Assembly: GCA_911728435.2 (NCBI GenBank)
Contig: OU452211.1
Span: forward strand, 4,836,001-4,900,000
Length of the DNA stretch: 64,000 nt
Source: Apoderus coryli
Lineage: Eukaryota > Arthropoda > Insecta > Coleoptera > Attelabidae
Direction: 5' to 3'
Below are positions 37,231 through 50,400 of this stretch, piece after piece. The notes beneath the pieces were generated by a model. That model did not search any database. It saw only the letters and a list, made by a program, of their open reading frames with translations, and was not told where the DNA came from. Position 1 is the stretch's first letter. Each line of letters begins with the position of its first letter. Made by a program: the position numbers and the translations under genes.

Positions 37231-38150
37231 TAATTGTTCTTGTAATCCTCCCAATTTTTTTTTTGTTTATTATTGTTTCAAATTCAATAAGAGACTTTGT
37301 TTTCACTTTTTGACATTCAGTTTGGATATGTCTCTTATTTTTTTCTGACTGTTTCCAACGTCTTTAATAATGTCGGGAAAACTGAAAATACTGATCAGAG
37401 CAAAGCTTTCATATTTGGGAACAAAAATCAATTTACAATTTATCCAATTCGACAAACGGTTATCCTTCAATTCTTCGTCGAATCTAGTCAATAAATGACT
37501 GCTGCTTAGTCCCTCGTGGTAGACCCATGTTTCTTCCACGGTTACCGTAGCAGATGACGAAATGTCTCGAACTGCGCCTCAACAGGGCAAAACACTGCTC
37601 GAAAGTGGTCATACGATTCAGCTTGTTTTCCACAGTCAGAAAACACGCCGACAGTTTTCTCATACCATAAAATCTTATTCTTAAATGCTCATACAATTAT
37701 AGAGCTTTCACTCTCAAATATTTTACCATTTAGGATTTTCTTTTGTGTGTAAATTGATTTCCTTCCGATCGTCTATATAGTAGTAAGAATACTAGTGTCA
37801 TCTAAAAATAAAAATTAATGAATATAATAGTAAAAGTTTTCAACAACAACACCAAAGAAAATTTTTATGTTCTTGACGTCCATCAATGTAACACAAGGGT
37901 GCGTCGTTTTCTTTCGCTTTTAGAAGCCATTAATCTCTTATACAATTTTGTTTTGAAAACTTTTATTTTCTCAGTTTTATTCATGTCTCAGTTTTGTACC
38001 TAATAATATGAAAATGCTGGTATTGAATCTCGCTTAGTTTGCGTAAATTGTATAGAGGCATCGTTTAGTAACATTTCTTATAATACAAATGCACTTCCTC
38101 TTTTTATAATATAAATTCCATTACAATTTTGCCCTTATGTACAGAACCGG
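37231..38150. other. No gene recognised
   Basis: AT-rich DNA. Open frames on both strands between 37297 and 38003 have no motif. Confidence 0.35.
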
Positions 38151-38189
38151 CTCTACAGCTATTTTTGTGTAAAAATGTTGTGTTTTTGT

Positions 38190-38335
38190 GTAAAAGTCAC
38201 CAAAATACGCGGGCTACCAATGTTAACTAATCTCCTGACGGAGGACGTTAAGGGTTGCCTAACTGAGACACAATTTAAAAGAAAATTAAAACTGTATTTG
38301 ATTGATAACGTGTTCTACAGCTTTTGCTAATGGAC
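38190..38335 (+). mobile_element. Possible LINE ORF2 C-terminal tail
   Basis: The plus strand reads LPMLTNLLTEDVKGCLTETQ then FKRKLKLYLIDNVFYSFC and a stop at about 38327. Many insect LINE ORF2 proteins end with a similar 'FKr.Lk.yLl' plus 'fYS' phrase. Only this short tail is present, so the call is tentative. Confidence 0.4.
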
Positions 38336-38339
38336 GGTA

Positions 38340-39650
38340 GTTTTTTAGCGATTGTACTTGTTCATTTGTTGTTTATTTATTTATTTATTTTTCTCTGAAT
38401 GTTATTATGAGTGTTTTTATTTTAAACATTATTGTTTACATATTGACATGTCTATGTACAGATATGTACAATTTATGTTAATTCTAAATTGACAAAGACT
38501 GTATACCTTATTTATACACTAAATACGAATTAACTTTTATAAAAAAAATTTCCATAAATCTTTGTGTTTTCGAGATGAGGGGATAGTTCACGTTGCCTGA
38601 GACACCCTGTACATATATACAATAAACTGCGTTTCATTTTCGAACAATCTAAAATGCTTCCAGGACGCGGAATATGAAAATCTAATGCTAACAGTCTATT
38701 CCTCTGTGAACCAAATGATTTAATAATTTAACAGAGCTCATATTATAACTGCATAGATTATATTCAATCATACGACCCCTTGGCAGAGTAAATGTCATTC
38801 TGGTTAATAGCAAAGTATTTTGAAAATTATGTCTGCATATACTCTAAGCTATTAACATAGCAACCATACACAGGACCCCACAAAATTAAAACGAACTTCA
38901 ATCCACACCATCCCTGAATAAATTTTGTGGGGCAAATGTAAATTTAGCATCAAGTCATTGATTTAATTGATGTTGGAAATAAATTAGATTCTTGAATCTA
39001 TAAGATGTTGATTCCCAATCATTCGACCTAACAATCATTCAGAAAATAATTTTAAAACATAGTTAGCCCTTCCACAGCAGATCGTCCGCTAAGGAATGCG
39101 TCGAACAACAAAATGTTTTTTTTTCAAATAGTAAATTTGCTTTGTTACTTATGGAAACTGACCCATATTTGGTATATCTGTATTAAAATCAGTTTATTCC
39201 CATATAAATTCAACAATCCGATTCACCTACATTTATTTGTTTTTTTAATAAAAGATCAACAAAAGCCACTTGGTCAGTGCTTCATTTCTATACCTGTTAA
39301 ACGCTTATTTCATCAATAGAGAGTCAGATATAGTAACAATTCTGTTATTTCTATACAATGTACAGGTCTGTAGCATACAATCGGTCATGAATTGAATGAT
39401 GAACTTCACTCTAATACACGCCTACATTTTAGAATCACTTTTTTTTCGTTTTTACCTTTTGTAAATCCATTATTACATATACGCACCTGTGCTCCTATTA
39501 TGGGACCTTTAAAAAAACGGTTTTCATTCATGTTTCGTGAGAAATTTGCGCAATCTATCTATATATAGGAATTCTTCTGAAATATTGGATGCACGAACTT
39601 ATGCTTTGCCAAGAGGAAAATTATTAAGCGATATGGGGCAGCGGCGTGGC
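38340..39650. other. No gene recognised
   Basis: AT-rich DNA. A transposon-end-like gagacaccctgtacat occurs at about 38599-38614. Confidence 0.35.
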
Positions 39651-39654
39651 ATTT

Positions 39655-40440
39655 TACAACGAAATATATTCGGCGAGAACTTCGGGCGACAGATTCTCGC
39701 ACTCGTGTCGAATGTTGTCCTTGAGGGCTTCCAGAGTCTCGGGCTTGTTCACGTAAACACGGGGCTTCAAAAAATTCCACAAAAAAAAAAAGTCTGAAAC
39801 GCTTAAATCGGGCGATCTTGCGGACCAGTGAGAGATGAGGCGACCCGGGACCGCTGCCTTCAGAATATCGGTTGTGGCTCGAGCAGTGTGTGCCGTTGCT
39901 CCGTCCTGTTGGACCCACATGTCCCTCAATCCACCGTCCACCACTGTTGTCGTTTGGCCAGCAGCATTCTCGAAAAAAATGGCCCGATGACTCCTGCCAG
40001 CGGAACAGCGCAGTCACTTTGAGCGGGTGTAATGACTCCTCGTGCATCACTCGTGGATTTTTGATGCCCCAGAAACGATTGTTTTGCCCGTTCACGTACC
40101 CGCTGATGTGGAAATGAGCCTCATCGCTCATTATGATTTTTTTCGAAAAATTGTCCACTTCTTCCTCGAGATTGAGGATGGCTTGGGCGTAGGTTAAACG
40201 CGTTTAGCGGTCGGCAGGCAGCAGCCAATGCACGGACTGGACTTTGTACTGGAACATGCGCAGATCTTTGACCAAAATTCGCCTTAGGGACATCCGGCTG
40301 TTGGCTAATTGAGTAGCACGGCGTCTGGTCGATGTTTCCGGCGACAGCTCGACATCCTCGGCAACAGCGGCGATATTCTCGGCAAAAAAATAGACGCACG
40401 ATTATTCCGCGTTCTTGGGGAGTCTATCGCTCCATGGCTT
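39655..40440 (-). mobile_element. DUF4817-type transposase copy, frameshifted
   Basis: Minus-strand pieces in order: the HTH region around 40260-40400 with VELSPETSTRRRATQLANSR; a linker near 40160-40200 with LTYAQAILNLEEEVDNFS; and the first catalytic block KKIIMSDEAHFHISGYVNGQ at about 40085-40160. After a frameshift near 40000 the second block MWVQQDGATAHTARATTDIL lies at about 39860-39925. The third block SPDLSVSDFFFLWNFLKPRV then VYVNKP ends at about 39730. All three acidic blocks survive, but a stop and at least two frameshifts kill the ORF. GC content is much higher than in neighbouring DNA, suggesting a relatively recent arrival. Confidence 0.85.
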
Positions 40441-41600
40441 GTTCCCTTGTATTCTTCATCTGTCTAGTCCACAAATGTCAAAACAGATTTGACATTGGCG
40501 GCCATTTGCAAAAAATGAGAGCATCTTGCATTGAGAACGATCTCCTCTATGACCTTCGCTCTGTGATGACTGTGGTTCTCAACATCAGGTAGCGAGCGGG
40601 ACACAGAATGAATTTATCCTTAAGGAGTGATTCTACGCTTCAAACACTCTTCTTTCCTTTTCAATAGCTAATGAATGCAGACGTAGAAAGACTCAACACC
40701 TCTGAAGAAAGAACTCCAGCTGTGTTCATTATTTTTTGGTGAAAACACCCTGGCAACGATTCCTAAACATGCCTGATACTCCGGAAAATCGACTTTTTCA
40801 CTCTCTGACAACTCAGTAGCTGGTTGCAATACGCCACTGGTTTAACACCTAATTTGATTTTTACTTTTGATTCTTTTTTATTTTTTCATATGACATATTT
40901 TTAGATTGATGTTGCCATTACAATTGACTCTCGACACGGAATTTTTTTATTCGGGGCGTATAGCACAATCTTCGAATTTACATTCAACATTTTTCACTTG
41001 ATATCTACAATAATAGTGTATTTTTCTTCTTTTATTTCGCTTTTCGAATTCTGTGGGGTATTTTTATATTCTGATGTTTATTTAACGTGCCTCTGCACAA
41101 ATATAATAAAATGGTAAGGAATCGGTTGTAATCAAATTTTATGGATGATTGGTTCTTGGTCAAATATTTGTCTAGCGAATACTGAACTTTGGAAAGTAAC
41201 ATTTTGGAGAATAAATAACTATTGAAGTCGTAGACAGAACTCTTGGCCAAGGTTGTGAGCTGAAACCAAACAAAAGCTTAAACTTAATATAAATCAATCA
41301 GTAAATCCTTCAGATGGACATTGCAAAACTTAAGTTTATCATTTAAAATTAAAATTATTGCTGCTTAATTAACTTTTATCGCAAGAAAATGCTTATTGGT
41401 CCATCCGACAGGAGGAGGAGTTTTTGCAACTTTGCAAGTATTTGCAGATCTTGGTATTTAGAATTAATAACATAATTTTGCACAAATTTTACTTACCCGA
41501 AGCGAATTTCACGCGCTTTTTATAGCCTTTTGGACTTGTTTAGCAAAACAAAGTTTGGATTTCTCAAAAAACGAATATGTGGAGGAAACTTCGTATAAAA
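40441..41600. other. No gene recognised
   Basis: Noncoding, with a moderate-GC patch to about 40640 that may be more of the preceding transposon. The remainder is AT-rich. Confidence 0.35.
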
Positions 41601-41665
41601 GTATATAATAAAACTCAAACAACTCGAGGTTCAGCTACGTAATCAATTTCGTTGTCAATTTTATT

Positions 41666-41706
41666 GTGTGTAACAGGATTCGGTCACAAGACCATCATCA
41701 GACACT
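41666..41706 (-). ncRNA. Degenerate hammerhead motif, left arm
   Basis: Minus-strand equivalent of the intact motif at 41796-41833. The core CTGATGA and stem II GGTC/GACC are kept, but GAAA is changed to GAAT and the palindrome ACCGGT to TCCTGT. It is probably inactive. Confidence 0.5.
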
Positions 41707-41795
41707 AAACTAAATTACATGCAAATTAGACCAAACACAGAGAAGACAAATCGCCGAATTTTATAGAGTCTATAAAATTCGGCGATTTGTCTTTA

Positions 41796-41833
41796 GTGTC
41801 TGATGATGGTCTTGTGACCGAAACCGGTTACAC
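41796..41833 (+). ncRNA. Hammerhead ribozyme candidate, right arm
   Basis: Stem I GTGT (41796-41799) pairs with ACAC (41830-41833). The core CTGATGA is at 41800-41806, then an extra T. Stem II GGTC (41808-41811) pairs with GACC (41816-41819) around loop TTGT, followed by GAAA at 41820-41823. Stem III is the palindrome ACCGGT, with U at the cleavage site (triplet GUU, allowed by the NUH rule). Confidence 0.65.
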
Positions 41834-41904
41834 ACAATAAAATTGACAAACAAATTGATTACGTAGCTGAACTTCTAGTTGTTTGAGTTTTATTATATAA
41901 TGAT

Positions 41905-43625
41905 GGACAACTACTTCGAGAAATTGAAGGATCTTTTCCAATTCATATAAAAGTGTTCGTTGTAATTAACGGTTTAGGCGATTTACGGTCGTAAAGTTTA
42001 AAATTTTTTATTAGTTTCGTCTAGAAGCGTACTGCATACGATATTTCAAAATTAATGTAGCTGAAATTTGCCGTGAATTATTTATTTTAGGCTCTCTCTT
42101 AGTAACACAGTAACAACATTATTAATTACTTTTCATACGACTGAAGAGGTGAATTGGATTGATTATTGAAGCTTTACAGTCGATCACAACATGCTAAAAT
42201 CCCGATAAAATCAAATTTCAAAGGATCAATTAACCCCACGTTTGTACAAATTATTGCCCCAAAACAGAAAAGATAAATGAGTAATTCATTTAAAAAATAT
42301 TTGTTTACCTGGATTCATCAAAACACAAATAAAATTAATGAAGTAATTCCATAGTGTTTTTAGACATATTATGCCTATTGTTATTTAAAAAATAAAAAAA
42401 GGAAACATTATAAGTATAGGGTATGTGGAAATGTTTTTCTCTATGCTTCTAATCTAATAGTTCTTTCTATTTTCGATTAATAGTTTTGTTAAGGCTAACC
42501 TTTTCGGAAATCACATTTTTTTTATTTTTTTTACCCTTGTTTTACTTTTAAACGCCTAATACTAATCAAGAGCGATTTACTCTGCTGAAAAGAAATATAT
42601 TCAAAATTCTCATACTTATCAAATTTCGGGTAAAATAAACTATAGTCACTTGCAGTCTATTAAAATTTCGTAGTAAACCCTAAAATTTATTACAAAATTA
42701 TTCCTGCTCAAATACGATTAATACCTGCGAATACTGATTGCTCGAAAAGATCTGTTCTCGGATTTGACAAAATTGGACGTCTTGGTTAAAACTCGCCGTG
42801 CTTCACGAAAAAATTTAATTTCAAAAAGTATGTAGTTCAACACATGGGATATTTCAAATAATTTGTTAATAATTATTTTTTAATCTAAAACACCGAAATT
42901 TAAGACTCTCTCTCAAGCAACTTTGAGAATAGGGGCCAACCATGTAGCCCAAGTACAGTGCAGTTTAAGTTTGGAAGACACCTTGAATTTTTTTTCAAAA
43001 AATAAAATAAATAAACTTGAATTATTCTTAAATATAAAGAAAATTAAGTACCTATAACTCTAAATCACATAGCAACCCTCTGCATCGGTGGTTGTGTTAG
43101 TGTAAATGACTAAATGGGGTGAGTATCATTGTGTATATACATTAATAGGAAGATCAAGAGGGGAGCTTTTGACAAAACCGTATTTTATGCAAATTAATGT
43201 TATGTGACCGCAACTGTTCTCGATATATATGCAGGTACATAATAATATGTTCACACATATGCGCCATTTTGCATTTGCACTAATTTATTTAAACCACATA
43301 TGTAGTGGAGTTGAATGCAACTTTATGCAGATGCTAATAGTTGGTTCACATTATTTTATATTATATATATTTTTACTATTGACCCCTTTTTTCACTATTT
43401 GTGAACGCCTGTGTGAAGTAATTCTTCTCTTTATTTATTTATTAATCATTCAAACAGACTACAAAGAGTCCAAGGAAGAGGACGATACAAAATAATTAAT
43501 AACAACAAAGCCAAATAAACTTATTAACAAAAAAACCTAGAGCGAAAAAGAAATTATAAATACATCAAAGATAAAAATCAATCTTAATTTTAATTAATTA
43601 TCCCTAATGAAATAATAATTAATTA
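41905..43625. other. No gene recognised
   Basis: AT-rich DNA. The open frame at 43229-43495 is low in complexity and has no motif. Confidence 0.35.
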
Positions 43626-43629
43626 AATT

Positions 43630-44730
43630 AAAGCTAGATAATAATAATAGCTTTATTGTCCAACAGATTTACAAAATCCCTTTACAGGACAATTCCTAGA
43701 TACAAAAACTTTATTACATTCATATCTTAAATTCTAGATTTAATTTAAGAAGAAAAAAAAGAACATCAAAATTCCAAAACCGCATGAACAATACGTTCTA
43801 ATTTACTAACACTATCAAAAAATATATCAAAACAGTGACTTAATTCATTAAATTTAACAGTCATTACATAGAGTGGGGATCTCAAGAGAACATTAGTCCT
43901 AGCACGCTCACGTCTACACAAACAATCATGTCTAGTGGAAATTCTGGGAATATTAAAGTTTAGTTTTGAAAGAATATAAGAACAATCCACCTTGTTATGA
44001 AGAATATTATACAAAAACAATAAAGAAGACAAAACAGGACGAAGTTCAAGACTTTGCATTGAAAATCGAGTTAAAAGAAGTCCCTGATCGTATCCTCGAG
44101 TTGGATAAGCGCCATCCTGCTTCCAGACCAAATATTTCAAAAATCTACGTTGTATTTTTTCTAATGACTGCTCATGAATAAAATGGGGACCAAATGATGG
44201 ATCCATACTCTACTTTAGAGCGAACATAGGCAATATAAAGGGCAATAAGAGCATCGACACTCACAAATCCCTTACAACTTCGCACTAAGAAGCCATACAT
44301 ACGACTTGCTTCCTGAATTCTGGTTTTAATGTGCTCATTAAATGTGAGTCTCGAATCGAATATCACCCCGAGGTCAGTATGTCCGCTATAATAAACAAAT
44401 TGACTGCGGCCACTCAAGTAAGACACTATTAGTCTAAGCAAGGCATTCGAGAACCCAAATTGATTTAACTTGTTAACCAACACACCGTGATCCATTCTGT
44501 CAAACGCCTTCGAAAAATCCGTGTATACCACATCCATTTGACCACCACAATCCAAGGTTTCCGATATCTCTTGTGTAATGTGTGTAAGATTGGTAATTGT
44601 AGATCTATGATTCATAAATCCATGTTGAAACACAGAGATATCGTTACACAGATTATTGTAAATACGCGCATATAAAATTGTTTCAAATATCTTTGAGAAA
44701 TTCGACAGAATCAGAAACACTCAGAAGTAC
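43630..44730 (-). mobile_element. CR1/jockey-group LINE with palm deletion
   Basis: The minus frame 44720-44172 reads ISVFQHGFMNHRSTITNLTH, then QMDVVYTDFSKAFDRMDHGV and VSYLSGRSQFVYYSGHTD. It passes directly in frame into LGVIFDSRLTFNEHIKTRIQ. The segment that should hold SSGTPQGS and the FADD catalytic motif is deleted without breaking the frame. The rest continues with RSKVEYGSIIWSP. After a shift near 44190 it reads QRRFLKYLVWKQDGAYPTRG, and it ends at about 43770. The 3' end is marked by aataataatagctttattgt at 43640-43660, a short-repeat tail on the minus strand. It is related to the LINE at 35.8-37.2 kb but not the same copy. Confidence 0.85.
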
Positions 44731-46680
44731 TAACAAAATACAAAGAATCACATATAAATTAAGCATGTAGGTATTATTACAATATTTTGCTGAATCTGCA
44801 AGCTCATCGAAGGCAATGCTTCGCGTCTATAGGTTTATGTAGGAAATATTTGTTGTTATTTTGACCCCTTTTCCACTATTTACGAACGTCTATGTAAGCA
44901 AGTTTTTTATGATACATTTCATAGGTTATATTCTATCAAACCTATATAAATAATTAGTCAATATTTCTAATATGTTTAGGAAATATTTTTTTCACCCTCT
45001 TTTCGAACGCCAATGGGATCTAATTTTTTATGATTATTGTTTTAGGTGATACTCTATTAAACCAATGAAAAACTATTCAATATTTCGGATAAGTTTAAGA
45101 GGTATGAATTTTTTAAATGTTGGAACTTTTTTTTAAACCCCTTGCCTACGCTCACTGTTTCCTACAAGTTAATCAGCACCTAGAAATATCCTTTAGTGTT
45201 TTTGTACTGAATTTGGTTAAAATATATTCAATGGTTTTGCAGTTTTTGTGGATGCCGACAGACACAGAGACATACTTTCCGGTAAAATTACAAAAAATCA
45301 TGATATGGAGAGCTAAAAAAATACAGTTGGTTAAGAGTCTACAACAATACAAAGACGTCATTGGGGGTGAAATCTTGAGTGACGCGATGTGTCAGAGATT
45401 GCCAGCTGTTACACATCGCGCTAATTGGATATAAATACGTACATTATATACCGAGTTTCAGAAGAAGAACCACGATGGTGATCTTACACCAATGAGCTAT
45501 TTTCTTCCTGACATAAGGGATGAAATTATTCTTCTAGCATTGGTGAAAAAGAGCCTCAAAGTGAGAAGCTGCAGACGATGGTCGTTTGTCAGATATTATT
45601 TTTGGCTCACCTATAGATATCATACTTAAATTATACCAATAAAAAGTTTTATTTATTTTTATAAAAAGGCGCTCAGTTTGAAAGACATTTTATAAGACAG
45701 AGTTCGAAAGAATGCAAGGAGCAAAGTCGTGATTTTGCTGTTTGCAATATCGAATATCGTACCGAATGTTAGAATGCAATGTAGAGGGCAGTAGAATTTG
45801 GGACGAAAACAAACTCCCTGAAAAATTGTTGTGATTTAATCCCATTAATAACATTAGAAAAAATTTCTTACTTATCCTACGGCGTATTAAATGACCATAT
45901 AGGTATCCAAAGATTCGCATTTTTCTATCCGACAGCGTAGGTAAAATTCAAAAATAAAAACTCCAACAAAACATACTACTCTCATTGCAATCATGCCAAA
46001 CTTGACTGATTTATTGCGAAATAATATGAGAACAAATATTCTGTGTGGTCTCTATTTACGATTGTGGTGTGTGACTTTACCACAGATACATAAATAACAG
46101 TTTGTCATGAAGACCATAGGTAAAACTCATTCTATCTATAATATCTACATTTTATATTATCTCTATTTACTTACCTAAGAATAAATATTACACAAAAGTG
46201 TTTTCTATATAAAGGAGGATTTGATACGGTATTTTAATATCAGTTGAAATATAAATAACGTTTTCGCACGCAGAGTAAGTATAATAGAAAATTGAAATGC
46301 TGACTTTTGAAAATGTAACCCAAGTATAGATTGCAATAAAAATAGTCTTGCTTTTGTGACTATGTTAAAGAAAACATATAATTTCTATCAAATATATATT
46401 TCTTCATTGAATAAAGTAGATACAATAATTATTTGCACACTTTTCGCGCCGTATTCTTTATTCTTGAATATATAATAATAACGACTGATCAATTAACTTT
46501 GTTTCTCCTTAAGCTTAAACTTTCCTAAATTAGAAAGAAAAGTTTTAGCGACTTGTGTTAGAATCCGATATGACATCAATAAGAAAAAAAGAAAGTTGTT
46601 GATGATTTACAAAAGATAAAACATCATTTTCGCGTAAAGAATCCTCCCCATATCATATAAATTATGTAATATAATGAAAT
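44731..46680. other. No gene recognised
   Basis: AT-rich DNA. The open frame at 45117-45434 has no recognisable domain and an atypical composition. I do not call it a gene. Confidence 0.35.
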
Positions 46681-46682
46681 AT

Positions 46683-46745
46683 TGACTCCCATTCTCTGAT
46701 TATTAACGCCCATTATCTGATTATTAACTCCCATTCTCTGATAGT
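46683..46745. repeat. Three tandem 21-22-bp units
   Basis: Three successive copies of actcccattctctgattatt with small changes (acgcccattatctgattatt in the middle copy). Confidence 0.8.
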
Positions 46746-46829
46746 TGCATTTTCAACCTCAAGTTTCTTAAGACTTACCATGTTCTATCCGAAGATTTTG
46801 TTAGACATTGTTTAATTGATATATCAAGT

Positions 46830-47000
46830 TGATATTATCAAGGCATCACTTATTAATATTCTCAAGATAGTAATCAGCATTCATAGATCTCGTAATGATG
46901 GGAACCAACTCTGTGCGAGCCTCAAAGTTGAGGCCATTCCAGAACTTAAAATAAAGCAACTAGTCCTCATTTAGTTTGTTCAAAATTTCTTCAATCCTTC
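46830..47000 (-). mobile_element. Possible Tc1/mariner transposase fragment
   Basis: The minus strand reads RISGRIEEILNKLNED, a stop, then FKFWNGLNFEARTELVPIIT then RSMNADYY. This resembles the region between the first and second catalytic Asp of DDE transposases (usual form 'vwGGi...rT.l..i.g..na..Y'). It is short and degraded. Confidence 0.45.
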
Positions 47001-47446
47001 CAGAGATTCTCTGATCGGGAAAAATTTCTGAGAAGTGAGTTCTTGTAGAATTCGTGTTTTGTTGAATAGGGCAACCATGATCATGGCTGCATAGGCGCGA
47101 TATCCCTACTTTTAAAACAGAAACCAACAGTTTGAACAGATATGGAACCGTAATAATTTGTTTTTTTTTCTAAAATCCTCTCGTATGGAATATCAAAACA
47201 AATTTTTGCGGTTTTGAACTGCGTATTATATCCATTGCACACTAATCTTTTACAATACACTGTATATTCTTGCGATGTTTGATTGCTCATTATTAAAACC
47301 ACCCTAAGCAAAATTGTTGCCATAGCAATATATCAATAACAAAGTAATCTGACAGTAATTCAATACCCCAACCTAAAAATTAATACATTGACGCAAAATT
47401 ACTGTCAAAAACTGTTCATATTAAAAATTAATATCTGCTCAAAATA
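47001..47446. promoter_or_regulatory. Upstream region of the LRR gene
   Basis: Noncoding DNA before the ATG at 47447. The minus-strand open frame 47323-47081 (80 codons) points away from the LRR gene, but it has no domain and no partner exon that I can find. A divergent first exon is possible but unsupported. Confidence 0.3.
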
Positions 47447-50400
47447 ATGTCTTCTCAATTTGATTTAATCGTAGATCATTCTAAGGAAAATCTTCGCGAA
47501 TTACCTAAAGACGTGTTAGAAACCACTAATTTAAAAATGTTATTTCTTGAAGGCAATAAGTTGCAACGTTTACCGGAGGATTTATTTCATATTCTACCGA
47601 AACTTATGTGGTTGGATTTGCGAAATAATATGTTAACCAGTTTTCCGAAAAGTGTGGCTTATCATAAACATTTGGAGAATTTGTTGTTGACAAATAATAG
47701 GATACAGGAACTGCCTAACGAACTGGGTAAGTTTGAATAAAGATTGACGAGTATAGCATTTGAGTGTTCCAGTGTAATTAATAACTTTACAATATGTTAT
47801 AAGGCCTCGTACCGAACTTGAAAGTACTCCAAGTGGGTGATAATCCTCTGGTGTATCCAATCCGAAAAGTGGTCAGTGAAGGTACGAAATCAATAAAGAA
47901 ATATCTGAAACAACAATATGAGAGGCTCCATCCGGGAATATCCACTGAGCCACAAGGTGATGGAAATAAGGAAGAAAAACAGGAAGAAACAGTATTACGA
48001 GTAATTGATGAATACTCCAATCCTCTGTTAGAAGAAGATAAACAAAATTATTCTAATAGTGAATCAGGTATCTTGAAACCTCACAATTTAAATCAGAATT
48101 TAATTTTTTATTAATTTAAGGATCGCATAATAAGAGAACCGACAGAGCAGCTAAACTCGCTGAGAGAGGTCACGATGCGTCATCCTCATCGAGAAGTAAT
48201 AACAGACAACGAAACACGAAAAAAAATTCATCAGATCTAACACAAAATCTACGGACGGATAAAATTATGGATCCGATACATTTACAGCCTACATTACATG
48301 TGAAAAAATTGGATGCACCGCATCAAATAAAAAACAAGCCAGCAGAGGCTCTTAAAATTGTACACAACATTCATAAACAGGGCTCGAAAATATCGTTGAA
48401 ATCATATTTCAGCCCCAACGTAAAGGGGCAAACGAGTGCTAGGGTAGTGGATAAAAATTTAAAGGAAGGATGGATGAATAAATTACGGATATTGCTTGAG
48501 GATCAGGAGCGTATCCTGCAACAGGAGAGGTAGATTTAATTTTAGTAGATATTACCTGGAAAAAAAATCATAGCAGGTTGTATTTTTTTTTTTCTTTATT
48601 AAGGAATTTAAAGGCTATGTCAACATGGAGGCAGAAGAGAAAGTTGGAATCACTTCGAAGCAGAGAAGGCAGCCAGGACAGTACTAGCATTAAGTCAGAT
48701 CCACCATTTGCAGTATATCCAGGTGTGAACCATTATTATAAATTTTTTAAGAGGGGAATCTGAAATGGTTATTTACAAAAATGTCCGATGTTGCCTCTAG
48801 CGAATCTGTTCTAAAATATATGCATTTGAATTTGAACATTTCCTAACTTTATTATTATTATTTAATTTTCTTGAATGTTTTAATATATTCTTCTCCTCAG
48901 TAGATGTTGTCAAAAATTAATACATAGTGGCACTAAAATGTAATATTTTTATTTTGCGAGAATAATTATTTTCACAATCTTTTTTGTTCGGCTATTCGCT
49001 CGTAATACAGGTTCTAGTAATAATATACTCGCCGCCATTAAATTCGGGACAACCAAAATTTAAATCAAATTTAATGTATTAAAACTTGTTTCGCTTTTAA
49101 TTAATTTTATTCAAATTCCAAAAATAAAGTTTACATACACATAAATAAACAAGTTATTTAGAATTAAACATTACGTTCATATAACTTATATTATTGGACA
49201 CCCTGTATTTAGTATTGGGGGTTTTTTATATTTGGCGTAACAAGTGATGAGTGGGTATATTTATCAGCCCAGACTGGCTTAAAAAGACCAAACGAATAGG
49301 TGTGAATTTTTTCATTCAAATTATGTCTATTGGAAGGAACATGTAACAAAAAAACGCAAACAAATTGATTTAACAACAGGACTAAGCTGGTTAATAGGAA
49401 GAAAATCAAAGTTATCTTTTGAAAATAGACTCCTGATATATAAAACTGTGATAAAACCAATATGGACATATGGAATAGAACTCTGGGGATGCACCAGTAA
49501 GTCCAACATGGCAATAATCCAAAGAAGCCAATCAAAAATTCTTCGAATGATAACAAACGCCCCATGGTATGTAAGCAATCTCACTATACACGAAGACCTA
49601 AAGATACCATTTGTAAAAGACGTAGTCAAAGCCAAAAGTGTCAAACATCACGAAAAACTGGAACATCATGTCAACGAAATAATACATCCACTACTACAGC
49701 CCACCTTGAATAGAAGACTTAAAAGAAATTGGCCCGCAGATTTAAAAGAAGATTAGAGAAGATTTGTCATTGGAGAAGTCTTCGCAACGCCATTTGAGAG
49801 CCTCCATAGCTCCGTGTCTTCATATTAGCCTATAGAATATATTGTATTCTGATTGCTGAAATTATGTATACCTAATAAAAAAAAAAAATATGTCTAGATG
49901 TTTATAAAACTTAAAATATTTAAAAAACTGTCAGGTTTAGGTGAGATGTACGTTTATGAAAGTTAGGTTTATTTTGAACGGGGAATCTAAAAATATATTC
50001 ATATATAGGGTATTCCATTTAAAAAAACACAACTATGGCTCATTTCTTATATTTGGGACACCCTGTATAGATTCACAATATTTTTAAAATGTAGCCAGAA
50101 ATCATTTTTATCGAACAACAAGAAAATATTTAAATTAAATTAACTTCTGTTTAGAAAGGAAATTTGAGAAGAGCATTTCTTGTGAAATATAACTTGGTCA
50201 CGCTATTTGAATCGTAAACCGCGTAGAAGATAAATAAATGTTAACAAATCTACTATAGAAAAAGTTTTAACTGCTAATATATTGTGTAGGTATGTTGCGT
50301 TTTCATTTCTTGAATTAACAGCTTTAAACTGTTGCGCCTAAGTTATTAACTACTTTAACTTCAACTCAACCGAACAGGCTTAAGTAAGTACACTAACTTT

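Larger units (their letters stand above)
41603..41900. repeat. Near-perfect inverted repeat with hammerhead motifs in both arms
   Basis: The arms meet head-on at G41768 (tataga-g-tctata). The left arm runs to about 41603 and the right arm to about 41900. The left arm has an extra segment of about 34 bases at 41710-41743. Both arms carry the string gttcagctacgtaatcaatt or its complement, a hammerhead-like motif and tttgagttttattata at the outer edge. It resembles two Penelope-type pseudo-LTR ends joined head to head. Confidence 0.8.

Noticed and set aside
39654..40592. Several overlapping frames on both strands with high GC
   Set aside because: All are explained by a single frameshifted transposase on the minus strand. 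They are not separate genes.
45117..45434. Plus-strand 105-codon frame
   Set aside because: No domain, an irregular mix of hydrophobic and charged segments, and surrounding DNA that is noncoding. Likely chance.
47081..47323. Minus-strand 80-codon frame starting 124 bases from the LRR gene start, possible divergent gene
   Set aside because: No recognisable domain, no second exon in phase found, and the codon content resembles background. Kept only as a note in the upstream-region entry.
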